Assembly (NCBI RefSeq): GCF_001865675.1
Contig: NZ_CP011319.1
Span: 4,650,001 to 4,714,000, forward strand
DNA: 64,000 bases
Direction of reading: 5' to 3'
Source of the DNA: Janthinobacterium sp. 1_2014MBL_MicDiv
Lineage (GTDB): Bacteria; Pseudomonadota; Gammaproteobacteria; Burkholderiales; Burkholderiaceae_D
This document shows positions 43,151-51,666 of this stretch, piece by piece (position 1 is the stretch's first letter; each line of letters begins with the position of its first letter). The position numbers were made by a program, and so were the translations under genes. Under the pieces are notes generated by a model. The model saw only the letters and a list, made by a program, of their open reading frames with translations, was not told the DNA's origin and ran no database searches.

Positions 43151-44725
43151 GTGCGCCGCATGCTGGTCAAACTGCTGCTGTTCGCCACGCTGTTCATTCT
43201 GCTCAGCATTGCCGCCCTGTACAGCTACGGCCGCTTCGCCGAGCGTTCGCTGGGGCCGCCAGGGCAAGCCTTGCCCGTAGCGGCGGACGCCACCCTGCTT
43301 GACCGCGTGCTGGCGCCGCAACTGGCGCAGCGCCCGCAGCAAAGCGGCACGGCCCTGATCGACGACAACCTGGAAGCGTTCGCCCTGCGCGCCCTGAGCG
43401 CGCGCGAAGCGGGCCGCAGCATCGACCTGCAATACTACATCTGGCATAACGACGTCACGGGACGGCTGCTGGTGCGCGAACTGCTGCGCGCGGCCGACCG
43501 TGGCGTGCGCGTGCGCGTGCTGCTCGACGACATCAACGCACGCGGCCAGGACGCGGCCATCCTGGCGCTGGACAGCCATCCGCTGATCGACGTGCGCATC
43601 TTCAATCCGGGCCGCAACCGCGACGGCATCTGGCGCCGCGCCGTGGAAATGGCCTTGCGCGCCGTCAGCCTGAACCGGCGCATGCACAACAAGGCCTGGA
43701 TCGTCGACGGCAGGGTAGCCATCGTCGGCGGGCGCAATATCGGCGACGAATACTTCGATGCCGCCGAACAAGTCAATTTCCAGGATGCCGACCTGCTGCT
43801 GGTGGGGCCCGCCGTGCAGCAGACGAGCGACATCTTCGACCGCTTCTGGAACAGCCGCGCCGTCATTCCCATCGGCGCCCTGCATGCCGGCAAGAACGCC
43901 GGCGCACCGGAACTGCAGGCCGTGCGCGCCCGCCTCGACGCCCTGACGGGCGAAGTGGGCGCCTCGCCATACTTGCAGCAACTGACCGATGCGGGCCAGC
44001 TGCAAGCCCATCTGGACGGACGCCTGCGTTTGCACTGGAGCGAGCACGTGCATGTGGTGTCGGATCCGCCGGAAAAAGCCGCGCCCGTGGCCAGCCTGCA
44101 GCGGAGCGAGCACTGGCTCATGCATAGCTTGCTGCCCCTGTTGACGCAGGCGCGCGAGGAAGTGCTGCTGACCTCGCCGTACTTCGTGCCCGGCACGGCA
44201 CTCAGCGCCACGCTGGGCGGCAAGGTCGGCGCCGGCGTCAAGGTCGGCGTCCTGACCAACTCGCTGGCCGCCACCGACGTCGCGCTGGTCCACGCGGGCT
44301 ATGCGCGCTACCGCCAGCTGCTGCTCGCGGGCGGTGTCGACCTGTATGAATTGAAGACCCTGCACCGCAAGCGCATCAGCCTGATGGGCTCGAGCCGCGC
44401 CAGCCTGCACACCAAGGCCGTGGTGGTCGATGGCGAGCGCGGTTTTGTCGGCTCCTTCAACCTCGATCCCCGTTCAGCACAGCTGAACACGGAAATGGGC
44501 GTGCTGTTTGCCGACCCGGCGCTGGCAAGCGACATGCGCGCGCTGTTCCTGCGTTCGGTCTCGAGCGACACCAGCTACCGCTTGTTCCTCGACGATGGCG
44601 CGCTGCGCTGGTCCGACGCCACAGAAGAGCCACCCAGGGTGTGGACGCACGATCCGGAGTCCGGTTTCTGGCGCCGCGCGCTGGTCGCCGTCATGCGCTG
44701 GCTGCCGATCGAATCGCAACTGTAG
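43151..44725 (+). CDS. Phospholipase D family protein (cardiolipin-synthase-like)
   Basis: This is a membrane-anchored enzyme of 524 residues with an N-terminal hydrophobic segment (VKLLLFATLFILLSIAALYS). Two HKD motifs are present, MHNKAWIVDGRVAIVGGRNI and LHTKAVVVDGERGFVGSFNL, the catalytic pair of phosphatidyltransferases and PLDs. The C-terminus FWRRALVAVMRWLPIESQL is typical of ClsC-like cardiolipin synthases. The start is either the GTG at 43151 or the ATG at 43160. A 17-codon reading frame with its own ribosome site ends 2 nt before the GTG. Phosphatidyl transfer is likely; the exact product is unproven. Confidence 0.9.
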   Translation: MRRMLVKLLLFATLFILLSIAALYSYGRFAERSLGPPGQALPVAADATLLDRVLAPQLAQRPQQSGTALIDDNLEAFALRALSAREAGRSIDLQYYIWHNDVTGRLLVRELLRAADRGVRVRVLLDDINARGQDAAILALDSHPLIDVRIFNPGRNRDGIWRRAVEMALRAVSLNRRMHNKAWIVDGRVAIVGGRNIGDEYFDAAEQVNFQDADLLLVGPAVQQTSDIFDRFWNSRAVIPIGALHAGKNAGAPELQAVRARLDALTGEVGASPYLQQLTDAGQLQAHLDGRLRLHWSEHVHVVSDPPEKAAPVASLQRSEHWLMHSLLPLLTQAREEVLLTSPYFVPGTALSATLGGKVGAGVKVGVLTNSLAATDVALVHAGYARYRQLLLAGGVDLYELKTLHRKRISLMGSSRASLHTKAVVVDGERGFVGSFNLDPRSAQLNTEMGVLFADPALASDMRALFLRSVSSDTSYRLFLDDGALRWSDATEEPPRVWTHDPESGFWRRALVAVMRWLPIESQL

Positions 44726-44829
44726 CGGCCGCCTGCCGGCATGCATGCATGGAGTTGAATCTTGATTAAATTACCAATTAAAAATATTTGTTGTTTTCGA
44801 GACATGTTAGATGCTGTTTTGCCAAACGC

Positions 44830-44838
44830 TGCTATAAT
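44830..44838 (+). promoter_or_regulatory. Extended -10 promoter for the PEP-CTERM gene
   Basis: TGC directly precedes a perfect TATAAT (44833-44838), an extended -10 element that can work without a good -35. It is in an AT-rich gap 128 nt before the start codon. Confidence 0.5.
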
Positions 44839-44965
44839 TTAGCCACCCAGACATAATAGTTGTCACAGAAATACATTTCTCGCCCCTTCCGCGACGAAAC
44901 CCGCCGTTGGCCAAAAGCTCGCCGACAGACTGCAACACTGACCTGTCACTTTTGGAGCTATGATC

Positions 44966-45712
44966 ATGCGTAACTTATTCCCAGTACTGGCGCTGTCCGC
45001 CGCTGCCGCGCTGTCCGCCACGACGGCCCAGGCATCCACAAACCTCGTCAAGAATGGCGATTTCGAACTGACCAGCAACGGCACGTCGAAACAGCTGAAC
45101 GAAGGCAACTACGACCGCAACGACCGCACCTACCTGACCGACTGGTCCAGCAAGGGCTACAACTTCGTCTTGAATGGCAACAACATCGACGATACCAACG
45201 CACCAACGGCGCTGGCCTTGTGGGGGCCGAACTCGTACAGCGGCCGTGGCCCGCAAAACGGCCTGGGCGTCAGCCCCACGGGCGGCAATGTGCTGGCGGC
45301 CGACTGGGATTACTTCCCCGGCCCCGTCACGCAGCAAGTCAGCGGCCTGATCCCAGGCCAGGCCTACACCCTGAGTTTTTCCTACGGCGCGGGCCAGCAG
45401 GTGGGCTTCCGTGGTGATAACCTGGTCAATTACTGGGATGTGTCGCTGGGCAACAGCAAACAGCAAACCACCTCGCTGGCCAACGTCAGCCAGGGTTTCA
45501 CGGGCTGGCACCAGGCCAGCATGACCTTCACGGCCACCAACAGCAGCGAATTGCTGTCGTTCATGGCCAAGGGCAGCCCATCCGGCGCGCCGCCATTCAT
45601 GCTGCTCGATGGCGTATCGCTGGTCTCGGCCGTGCCGGAACCGTCGACCTGGGGCATGCTGATCGGCGGCCTGGCCTTGCTCGGCTTCATGGCGCGGCGC
45701 CGCAAAGGCTGA
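44966..45712 (+). CDS. PEP-CTERM sorting domain protein
   Basis: This 248-residue exported protein has a signal peptide (MRNLFPVLALSAAAALSATT) and a C-terminal PEP-CTERM tag, VPEPSTWGMLIGGLALLGFM followed by ARRRKG. The tag is recognised by exosortase and the protein is released to the surface or matrix. The body is a beta-sandwich-like domain beginning NLVKNGDFELTSNG, as in carbohydrate-binding-module-type exopolysaccharide proteins. The ATG at 44966 has GGAG 8 nt upstream; the ATG at 44960 is too close. No exosortase gene is in this window. Confidence 0.92.
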   Translation: MRNLFPVLALSAAAALSATTAQASTNLVKNGDFELTSNGTSKQLNEGNYDRNDRTYLTDWSSKGYNFVLNGNNIDDTNAPTALALWGPNSYSGRGPQNGLGVSPTGGNVLAADWDYFPGPVTQQVSGLIPGQAYTLSFSYGAGQQVGFRGDNLVNYWDVSLGNSKQQTTSLANVSQGFTGWHQASMTFTATNSSELLSFMAKGSPSGAPPFMLLDGVSLVSAVPEPSTWGMLIGGLALLGFMARRRKG

Positions 45713-45720
45713 CCAAACCT

Positions 45721-45800
45721 GCTGCGCGGCGCGTGCCCTGCGATGCTCGCTGTACTTTGTATAGCTGCGCTGCCCGGCCGCGCCGCGCATCCGCTCGCTA
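45721..45800. repeat. Intergenic repeat family B, degenerate copy after PEP-CTERM gene
   Basis: This is the reverse orientation relative to 40023 and 51667, sharing CTGCGCG, CTGCGATGCTC, CTGTACTT, GTA and GCTGCGCT in order with the reverse complement of those copies. The central stem is imperfect. It starts 9 nt after the stop codon of the PEP-CTERM gene. Confidence 0.5.
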
Positions 45801-45885
45801 GGGTTTTGTTACGCCCTGGCGCGCCAGATGATACGAACCGGCATTTCCTGGGCCGGGGTTTTCACCGCCCAATCACATCGCTACC

Positions 45886-46716
45886 ATGAGCCTGCTCCAC
45901 ACCGTGCAAATGCAACTTCCCGGCATCGCCGTCGATGTGCTGCGCCTGGGCCTGTGGCTGGTACTGCTGAGCGTGATCTTCGTGCCGCTCGAACGCTACT
46001 TTGGCGAACGGCATGCGGGGCGATCCCGCACGGAACTGTTCAGCGACCTGGGCTTTTATTTCCTCAGCAGCCTGCTGCCGGCCATACTGCTGGCCGCGCC
46101 ACTGGCCCTGGTCGCCGTCGCTGGCCAGCGCCTGCTGCCGGACGCCATTCCCGCCACCCTGGCCGCCCTGCCCCTGTGGGCCAAACTGCTGCTGGGCTTG
46201 CTGATCGGCGAAGTCGGCACTTACTGGGGGCATAGACTCAGCCATGAAATACCGTGGCTGTGGCGCTACCACGCCGTGCACCACAGTACGGAGCAGTTGT
46301 ATTTCCTCGCCAACACGCGCACCCACCCCGTCGACATGGTCGTCACGCGCCTGTTCGGCCTGACGCCCCTGTATCTGCTGGGCCTGGCCGGCCCCGGCGC
46401 GACGGGCAGCGCGGCGCCCGTGCTGCTGCTGTTGCTCGGCACCGTCTGGGGCTTCTTCATCCACGCCAACCTGCGCTGGCGCTTTGGCCCGCTCGAATGG
46501 CTGGTGGCCACGCCCGCCTTCCACCATTGGCACCACAGCAAGCTCGAGCACATCAACCGCAACTACGCCTCGACCCTGCCCGTGCTGGACCGCCTGTTCG
46601 GCACCCACCACTTGCCGCGCGAATGGCCCAGCGCCTGCGGCATCGAGGCGGTCATGCCCAGGACGCTGACAGGGCAGCTGAAGGCGCCTTTCATGCGCCA
46701 GAACGAGCGGGAATAA
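45886..46716 (+). CDS. Sterol-desaturase / fatty-acid-hydroxylase family protein
   Basis: This is a di-iron membrane enzyme of 276 residues. Histidine clusters HRLSH, HAVHHS and HHWHH are spaced as in the family. There are about four membrane segments (about residues 18-38, 52-78, 92-110, 165-190). Such bacterial proteins hydroxylate or desaturate lipids, carotenoids or related substrates. It is a single gene ending in a bidirectional terminator shared with the ComEA-like gene. The substrate is unknown. Confidence 0.9.
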   Translation: MSLLHTVQMQLPGIAVDVLRLGLWLVLLSVIFVPLERYFGERHAGRSRTELFSDLGFYFLSSLLPAILLAAPLALVAVAGQRLLPDAIPATLAALPLWAKLLLGLLIGEVGTYWGHRLSHEIPWLWRYHAVHHSTEQLYFLANTRTHPVDMVVTRLFGLTPLYLLGLAGPGATGSAAPVLLLLLGTVWGFFIHANLRWRFGPLEWLVATPAFHHWHHSKLEHINRNYASTLPVLDRLFGTHHLPREWPSACGIEAVMPRTLTGQLKAPFMRQNERE

Positions 46717-46750
46717 AAAAACCCCGCGCGGCCGGTACCACGCGGGGTTT
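46715..46750. terminator. Bidirectional terminator between convergent genes
   Basis: The stem AACCCCGCG (46720-46728) / CGCGGGGTT (46741-46749) is flanked by seven A before it and TTTCC after it. It serves the sterol-desaturase-like gene (+) and possibly the ComEA-like gene (-). Confidence 0.8.
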
Positions 46751-46801
46751 CCTTGTCGTGCTGCGCGGCACCACCACACAACACGCTTTACAGCAACACG
46801 C

Positions 46802-47506
46802 TTACTTTTTCTCGGCTTCCGCCTTCTTCGCTTCGGCAGCAGCCAGCTTGGCTTCCTTCTTCGCAGCCGCTTCCGCAGCCTTGGCCTCTTTCTTGGCGGC
46901 CGTTGCCGCTTTCTTCGCGGCAGCCGCTTCCTTCTTCGTTTCCGCGGCCGTCTTCACGGGAGCGGCATCAGCGGCTGCGGCAACCGGAGCGGTCGCTGCT
47001 GCGGGCACTACCTTGGCGGCGGCGGCTTCTTTTTTCGCGGCGGCAGCGGCGGCCTTGGCTTCCTTGCGGGCAGCGGCGGCTTCCTTCTTCGTTTCAGCGG
47101 CCGACTTGGCTGGTGCCGCAGCGGTGTCGGTCGCAGCAGCTGGCTTCGGCGCGGCTTCTTTCGCTGCAACTTCCTTCACAGCAGTTTCCTTTTTTGCCGC
47201 GGCCGGCTTGGCGACCGGGGCCGCCGGCGCGCCGGACTTGGCCTGGCCATTCACCTGCAAGCCCGCTTCCGACAGTTTCACGGAGCTTTTCGGACCGATG
47301 CCCTTCACACGGGCTTCAAAATCGGCCCAATCCTTGAAGGCGCCGCCCTTGGCCCGCTCGTCGACGATGGCTTTCGAGGTGACGGGGCCGATGCCCTTGA
47401 CGCTGTCGAGTGCCGCCTGGTCCGCCTTGTTGACGTCAACCTGGGCAAACGCGAAGCCCATGGTCGCAATCAGGGTGGCGATGGCCAGCAGTATTTTTTT
47501 AAACAT
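46802..47506 (-). CDS. ComEA-like helix-hairpin-helix protein with histone-H1-like Ala/Lys tail
   Basis: This 234-residue exported protein has a signal peptide (MFKKILLAIATLIATMGFAF) and a helix-hairpin-helix DNA-binding domain (about residues 24-80, VDVNKADQAALDSVKGIGPV and FEARVKGIGPKSSVKLSE). This is the ComEA module used for DNA uptake. A tail of about 145 residues made almost only of Ala, Lys, Glu, Pro, Thr and Val follows, with repeats such as AAETKKEAAAA and AAKKEAKAAE. The ATG at 47506 matches the leader; the upstream frame is not conserved-looking. The tail resembles histone-H1-like or AlgP-like domains, so the protein may bind DNA in the periplasm. Confidence 0.82.
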   Translation of the reverse strand: MFKKILLAIATLIATMGFAFAQVDVNKADQAALDSVKGIGPVTSKAIVDERAKGGAFKDWADFEARVKGIGPKSSVKLSEAGLQVNGQAKSGAPAAPVAKPAAAKKETAVKEVAAKEAAPKPAAATDTAAAPAKSAAETKKEAAAARKEAKAAAAAAKKEAAAAKVVPAAATAPVAAAADAAPVKTAAETKKEAAAAKKAATAAKKEAKAAEAAAKKEAKLAAAEAKKAEAEKK

Positions 47507-47628
47507 AGGTATCTCTCCGTGATGTGGTTTCAAGATGACTCGAACGCAAGGGAGGAACAGCGCCTTAACGACTTTAACGGCTGGGACGTGATACGGTTGA
47601 CAAGATGGGGGCACAACGGAAGGGGACA

Positions 47629-47660
47629 GCCTGCGCCAGATCAAACGCTCTGGCGCAGGC
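47629..47660. other. Perfect 12-bp inverted repeat between rfaE1 and comEA-like genes
   Basis: GCCTGCGCCAGA and TCTGGCGCAGGC pair perfectly around an 8-nt loop. It lies between the end of rfaE1 and the start of the ComEA-like gene on the minus strand. No T-tract follows the stem on that strand, so it may be a weak terminator, an mRNA-stabilising stem or a protein site. Confidence 0.55.
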
Positions 47661-47680
47661 AAGATGCGGGATAAAGCGGA

Positions 47681-48625
47681 TTATTCCGGGAACAGCTCGT
47701 CGCGGGTGACGGTGGCCGTGCCCAGCTTGCCGACGACGATGCCGCCGGCGCGGTTGGCCGTGCGCACGGCGTCGCCCAGGCTCATGCCGGCGCCCAGCAT
47801 GGCCGCCATGGTGGCGATCACCGTGTCGCCGGCGCCCGAGACGTCGAACACTTCGCGCGCATCGGTAGGCATGTGCAGCACCTCGTCGGCCGTGTACAGG
47901 CTCATGCCCTCTTCCGAGCGCGTCAGCAGCAAGGCGTCCAGGCCCAGCTGCGCGCGCATCTGCTGCGCCCGCTCGGTGAGTTGCTCTTCCGTACTCCAGC
48001 TGCCGATCACGCGGCGCAATTCCGACTTGTTCGGAGTAAGCACTGACGCCCCCGTATAGCGGCTGAAATCATCGCCTTTCGGGTCGACCATGACGATCTT
48101 GCCAGCCTTTCTCGCCGCCTTGATCATCTCCGCCACGTTCACCAGACTGCCTTTCGCATAGTCGGACAGGATCACCACGTCATAGTTGGGCAACAGCGCG
48201 TTGAATTGCGCCAGCTTGTCGCGCAGCACCGTATCGCTGGGCGCATCCTCGAAGTCGATGCGCAGCATTTGCTGCTGGCGCCCGATCACGCGCAGCTTGA
48301 TGATGGTGGAGATGGCCGCGTCGCGCTTCAGGTAGCTATGGATGCCGCTGCCCGTGAGCAAATGCTCGACCTGGCTGCCCGCCTCGTCGTCGCCCACCAC
48401 GCCGAGCAAGCTCGTCTTCGCCCCCAGCGCGGCCGCATTGCGCGCCACGTTGGCCGCACCGCCCAGGCGTTCCTCGCGCTTCTCGATGCGCACGATGGGC
48501 ACGGGCGCTTCCGGCGAAATACGGCTGACGTCGCCGAACCAGTAACGGTCCAGCATCACGTCGCCCACCACCAGCAGGCGCACCTGGGCCAGCGCGGCTG
48601 GCACCGTCAAGTCGCGGGCGCTCAT
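47681..48625 (-). CDS. rfaE1: D-glycero-beta-D-manno-heptose-7-phosphate kinase
   Basis: This PfkB-type sugar kinase phosphorylates heptose-7-phosphate at C1 in the ADP-heptose pathway for the LPS inner core. It has 314 residues, the kinase half only; the bifunctional HldE adenylyltransferase domain is absent, so that activity must be encoded elsewhere. Conserved blocks are GDVMLDRYWFGDVSRISPEA, LGGAANVARN and the catalytic-base motif VSGAGDTV. It overlaps ugd by 4 nt. Confidence 0.92.
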   Translation of the reverse strand: MSARDLTVPAALAQVRLLVVGDVMLDRYWFGDVSRISPEAPVPIVRIEKREERLGGAANVARNAAALGAKTSLLGVVGDDEAGSQVEHLLTGSGIHSYLKRDAAISTIIKLRVIGRQQQMLRIDFEDAPSDTVLRDKLAQFNALLPNYDVVILSDYAKGSLVNVAEMIKAARKAGKIVMVDPKGDDFSRYTGASVLTPNKSELRRVIGSWSTEEQLTERAQQMRAQLGLDALLLTRSEEGMSLYTADEVLHMPTDAREVFDVSGAGDTVIATMAAMLGAGMSLGDAVRTANRAGGIVVGKLGTATVTRDELFPE

Positions 48626-49989
48626 GCGCGCGTCAGGATCGAGCGACCGATCCCGTGGTATTCGATGCCCGCCTCGGCCATGACGGCCGGTTCGAACAGG
48701 TTGCGGCCGTCAAAGATCACGGCTTCCTTCAAACGCGCCTTGATCTGCTCGAAATCGGGGCTGCGGAAGGCTTTCCACTCGGTCACGATGGCCAGCGCGT
48801 CGGCATCCGTCAGCGCGTCGATCGGGCTGGCGGCAAAGCGCACGTTTTGCAGCTGCGCCGGCGTCAGGTCCAGCTGCAATACGCGCTTGGCCTCGGCCAT
48901 GGCGACAGGGTCATACACGGCCACCGTGGCGCCGCGCTGCAGCAAGTCGCGCAGCAGCACGCGGGCCGACGCTTCGCGCATGTCGTCCGTGTTCGGCTTG
49001 AAAGCCAGGCCCCACACGGCAAAATGCCGGCCGGACAGGTCTTCGCCGAAGCGCTTGACCACTTTCCCGCCCAGCACCATCTTCTGCTTGTCGTTCACCG
49101 CTTCGACGGCGCGCAGGATCAGCAATTCCTGGCCGTGGCCGCGCGCCGTGCGCTCGAGCGCCTGCACGTCTTTCGGGAAGCACGAACCGCCATAGCCGCA
49201 GCCTGCATACAGGAAGCTGTGGCCGATGCGCGGATCGGAGCCGATGCCGTGGCGCACGGCCTCGATGTCGACGCCGACCTTGTCGGCCAGGTTGGCCAGT
49301 TCATTCATGAAGGAAATGCGCGTGGCCAGCATGGCATTCGCCGCATATTTCGTGAATTCGGCCGAACGCACGTCCATCCAGTAAGTGCGCTCGTGGTTGC
49401 GGTTGAATGGCGCGTACAGGCTCTTCAGCAATTCGCGCGCGCGCTCGCCGTCCGGCGTGGCGTCGACGCCGATGACGATACGGTCCGGGCGCATGAAGTC
49501 TTCGACGGCCGCGCCTTCCTTGAGGAATTCCGGATTCGACGCCACGGAAAAAGTGGCGGCCACGCCGCGCGCGTCGAGCTCGCCCTGGATGGCGGCGCGC
49601 ACTTTTTCGGCCGTGCCGACGGGCACGGTCGACTTGTCGACGATGACCTTGTAATCCGTCATGTACTTGCCGATGCCGCGCGCGGCGGCCAGCACGTATT
49701 GCAGGTCGGCCGAGCCGTCCTCGTCGGGCGGGGTGCCGACGGCGATGAATTGCATCACGCCATGCGCGGCAGCGGCCTCGACGTCGGTGGAAAAGGTCAT
49801 GCGCCCGGCGGCGCGGTTGCGCGCCACGACCTCTTCCAGGCCCGGCTCATGGATGGGGATGCCGCCGCTGTTGAGCAGGGCCACTTTTTGCGCGTCCAGG
49901 TCGAGACAAAAAACGTCGTTGCCCAGCTCTGCCAGGCAAGCGCCGGTCACGAGGCCGACATAGCCCGTGCCGATAATGGTGATTTTCAT
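48622..49989 (-). CDS. ugd: UDP-glucose 6-dehydrogenase
   Basis: This enzyme oxidises UDP-glucose to UDP-glucuronate with two NAD+, supplying sugars for LPS and capsule. It has 455 residues. The NAD site is GTGYVGLVTGACLAELG, the catalytic cysteine is C270 in CGYGGSCFPKD, and SNPEFLKEG and the C-terminal ALAIVTEWKAFRSPDF blocks are typical. It precedes rfaE1 with a 4-nt overlap and follows lapB by 78 nt, a gap that contains a hairpin. Confidence 0.95.
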   Translation of the reverse strand: MKITIIGTGYVGLVTGACLAELGNDVFCLDLDAQKVALLNSGGIPIHEPGLEEVVARNRAAGRMTFSTDVEAAAAHGVMQFIAVGTPPDEDGSADLQYVLAAARGIGKYMTDYKVIVDKSTVPVGTAEKVRAAIQGELDARGVAATFSVASNPEFLKEGAAVEDFMRPDRIVIGVDATPDGERARELLKSLYAPFNRNHERTYWMDVRSAEFTKYAANAMLATRISFMNELANLADKVGVDIEAVRHGIGSDPRIGHSFLYAGCGYGGSCFPKDVQALERTARGHGQELLILRAVEAVNDKQKMVLGGKVVKRFGEDLSGRHFAVWGLAFKPNTDDMREASARVLLRDLLQRGATVAVYDPVAMAEAKRVLQLDLTPAQLQNVRFAASPIDALTDADALAIVTEWKAFRSPDFEQIKARLKEAVIFDGRNLFEPAVMAEAGIEYHGIGRSILTRA

Positions 49990-50029
49990 GGTTGTACCGT
50001 ATTTCTAAATATAGATGCTGCAAACAAGT

Positions 50030-50063
50030 ACACGCCACGTTGCACTGGAGCAAGGTGGCGTGT
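50030..50063. other. Hairpin between lapB and ugd
   Basis: ACACGCCAC (50030-50038) and GTGGCGTGT (50055-50063) form a perfect 9-bp stem with a 16-nt loop. On the minus strand it follows the lapB stop and precedes ugd. Only a weak T-rich stretch follows, so partial termination or mRNA processing are both possible. Confidence 0.5.
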
Positions 50064-50067
50064 AGGG

Positions 50068-51243
50068 TTAATTCATGACGTTCAATTCTTCGGTACGGCG
50101 CGGCGGGTAGGTTTCCCACTTGTTGCAGCCCGGGCAGTGCCAGTAGAACTGGCGCGCCTTGAAGCCGCAATGGCTGCACTGGTAGCGGGCCAGCTTTTGC
50201 GTGTAGCCGTGCACGAGGTTTTTCACCATCGACAGCTCCGACCAGATGGCGGCCGGGGCATCCATCATGCGCGCTTCGAGCAGCTTGTCCAGGCCCAGCA
50301 GGGTGGGCGTGCGGCGCAATTCGGCGCTGACCAGCTGTTTCGCCGCTTCCACGCCGTCGAGTTCGATGACGGCCTTGAAGACGACTTCGATGAGGTCGAT
50401 CGACGATGCTTCTTCCAGGTAGGAACGCAGCAGGTTGACGCCTTCCTGTGCACGGCCGAGCTTGGTATAACCGTCCATCAGGCGCTGCGCCACCAGGGCC
50501 ACGTGCGGCACGCTTTGCTGCTCGACACGGCGCCAGGTGGTCAGCGCGCCTTCCACGTCGCCGCGCGCCAGCAGCACGTCGCCCGTCAGGATGGTGGCGC
50601 GCACGCTCTTGCGGTCCGTCTGCAGGGCTTTTTCCAGCAGCGGCATGGCTTCGTCCGGCTTCAGGTGCACGAGCGCGTCATGCGCCAGTTCGCAATAGAA
50701 TTGCGCGATTTCCTTCTGCCGTGCACCGGCGCCCGCTTCCTGCAAGCCCACGGCCGCTTCGATGGCACGCGGCCACTCCTTTTCGCGCTGGTAGATTTCC
50801 AGCAGCGCACGCCGCGCCTGGGCCGCATATTGCGTGTCGACCAGGCTGTTGAAGGTTTCCTCGGCACGGTCCAGCAAGCCCGCCTTCAGGTAATCCATGC
50901 CCAGCTCGTAGGCGGCATGGCCCTGCTGCTCCAGCGGCAGGTCGGGACGCGCCAGCAAGTTCTGGTGCACGCGGATGGCCCGTTCCGTCTCGCCACGGCG
51001 GCGGAACAGGTTGCCCAGTGCAAAGTGCATATCGGCCGATTCCGGGTCCAGCTTGACCACTTCGATGAAGGCATCGATGGCCTTGTCGTGCTGCTCGTTG
51101 AGCAGGAAATTCAAGCCCTTGAAGTAATTGCGCGGCAAGCTGCGCGATTCCGACACCAGTTGATGGATGTCAACGCGCGCGGCGATCCAGCCCAGCGCGA
51201 AAAACACCGGGATACCCAAGAGCCACCAGAGTTCAAATTCCAT
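50068..51243 (-). CDS. lapB: Lipopolysaccharide assembly protein B
   Basis: LapB (YciM) is an inner-membrane-anchored TPR protein that controls LpxC degradation and so balances LPS synthesis. It has 391 residues: an N-terminal membrane segment (FELWWLLGIPVFFALGWIAA), about nine TPR-like repeats, and a C-terminal rubredoxin-like zinc/iron domain with two CxxC pairs (YQCSHCGFKARQFYWHCPGC). All four metal cysteines are present. It follows lapA by 43 nt, the classical lapAB pair. Confidence 0.95.
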   Translation of the reverse strand: MEFELWWLLGIPVFFALGWIAARVDIHQLVSESRSLPRNYFKGLNFLLNEQHDKAIDAFIEVVKLDPESADMHFALGNLFRRRGETERAIRVHQNLLARPDLPLEQQGHAAYELGMDYLKAGLLDRAEETFNSLVDTQYAAQARRALLEIYQREKEWPRAIEAAVGLQEAGAGARQKEIAQFYCELAHDALVHLKPDEAMPLLEKALQTDRKSVRATILTGDVLLARGDVEGALTTWRRVEQQSVPHVALVAQRLMDGYTKLGRAQEGVNLLRSYLEEASSIDLIEVVFKAVIELDGVEAAKQLVSAELRRTPTLLGLDKLLEARMMDAPAAIWSELSMVKNLVHGYTQKLARYQCSHCGFKARQFYWHCPGCNKWETYPPRRTEELNVMN

Positions 51244-51286
51244 GCGATTGTTTTTATTCGAGTAAGAGAGAAAGGAGCGATGGCGC

Positions 51287-51592
51287 TTACTGCTGCGCGC
51301 TCACGCTGTCCGGTTGCGGCTGGACATTGGTGGCCACGCCGACGGTCTGCAGCGCGGCGATGGTGGTTTTTTGCTTGGTCGCTTCGCGGCGGTGACGGAA
51401 CACGGTGGGCGTCAGGGCCAGTACGCCGAGGCTGGCGCCGGCGACAAAAAAGCCCAGCAGCATCAACACCAGGGGGCCGCGAATTTCATAATTGAGGAAA
51501 ACATGCAGGTCGACAACCTGCGCATTCTTCAGCGCAAAACTGAAGAACAGGACGAAAAGAACACAGCCAACGATGGTGGAGATGATTTTCAT
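51287..51592 (-). CDS. lapA: LapA-family membrane protein
   Basis: This 101-residue inner-membrane protein has two membrane segments (about residues 3-25, IISTIVGCVLFVLFFSFALK, and 42-66, LVLMLLGFFVAGASLGVLAL). A charged tail follows (FRHRREATKQKTTI). LapA (DUF1049) partners LapB in LPS assembly. The ATG at 51592 gives the conserved MKIISTIVG start; the frame upstream runs through intergenic repeat B. It is separated from ihfB by a terminator. Confidence 0.9.
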   Translation of the reverse strand: MKIISTIVGCVLFVLFFSFALKNAQVVDLHVFLNYEIRGPLVLMLLGFFVAGASLGVLALTPTVFRHRREATKQKTTIAALQTVGVATNVQPQPDSVSAQQ

Positions 51593-51666
51593 CGATACGC
51601 CCAGAAAGTACAAAAAATGCCCGTATGGCACAACCTTGGAATGCCTGGCAGAAGCGTAGCGAGCGT

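Noticed and set aside
48655..51495. A 946-codon open frame on the plus strand opposite ugd and lapB
   Set aside because: It is the shadow of two certain minus-strand genes in GC-rich DNA. Its composition is Arg/His/Gln/Ala-rich without domains, and it has no ribosome site.
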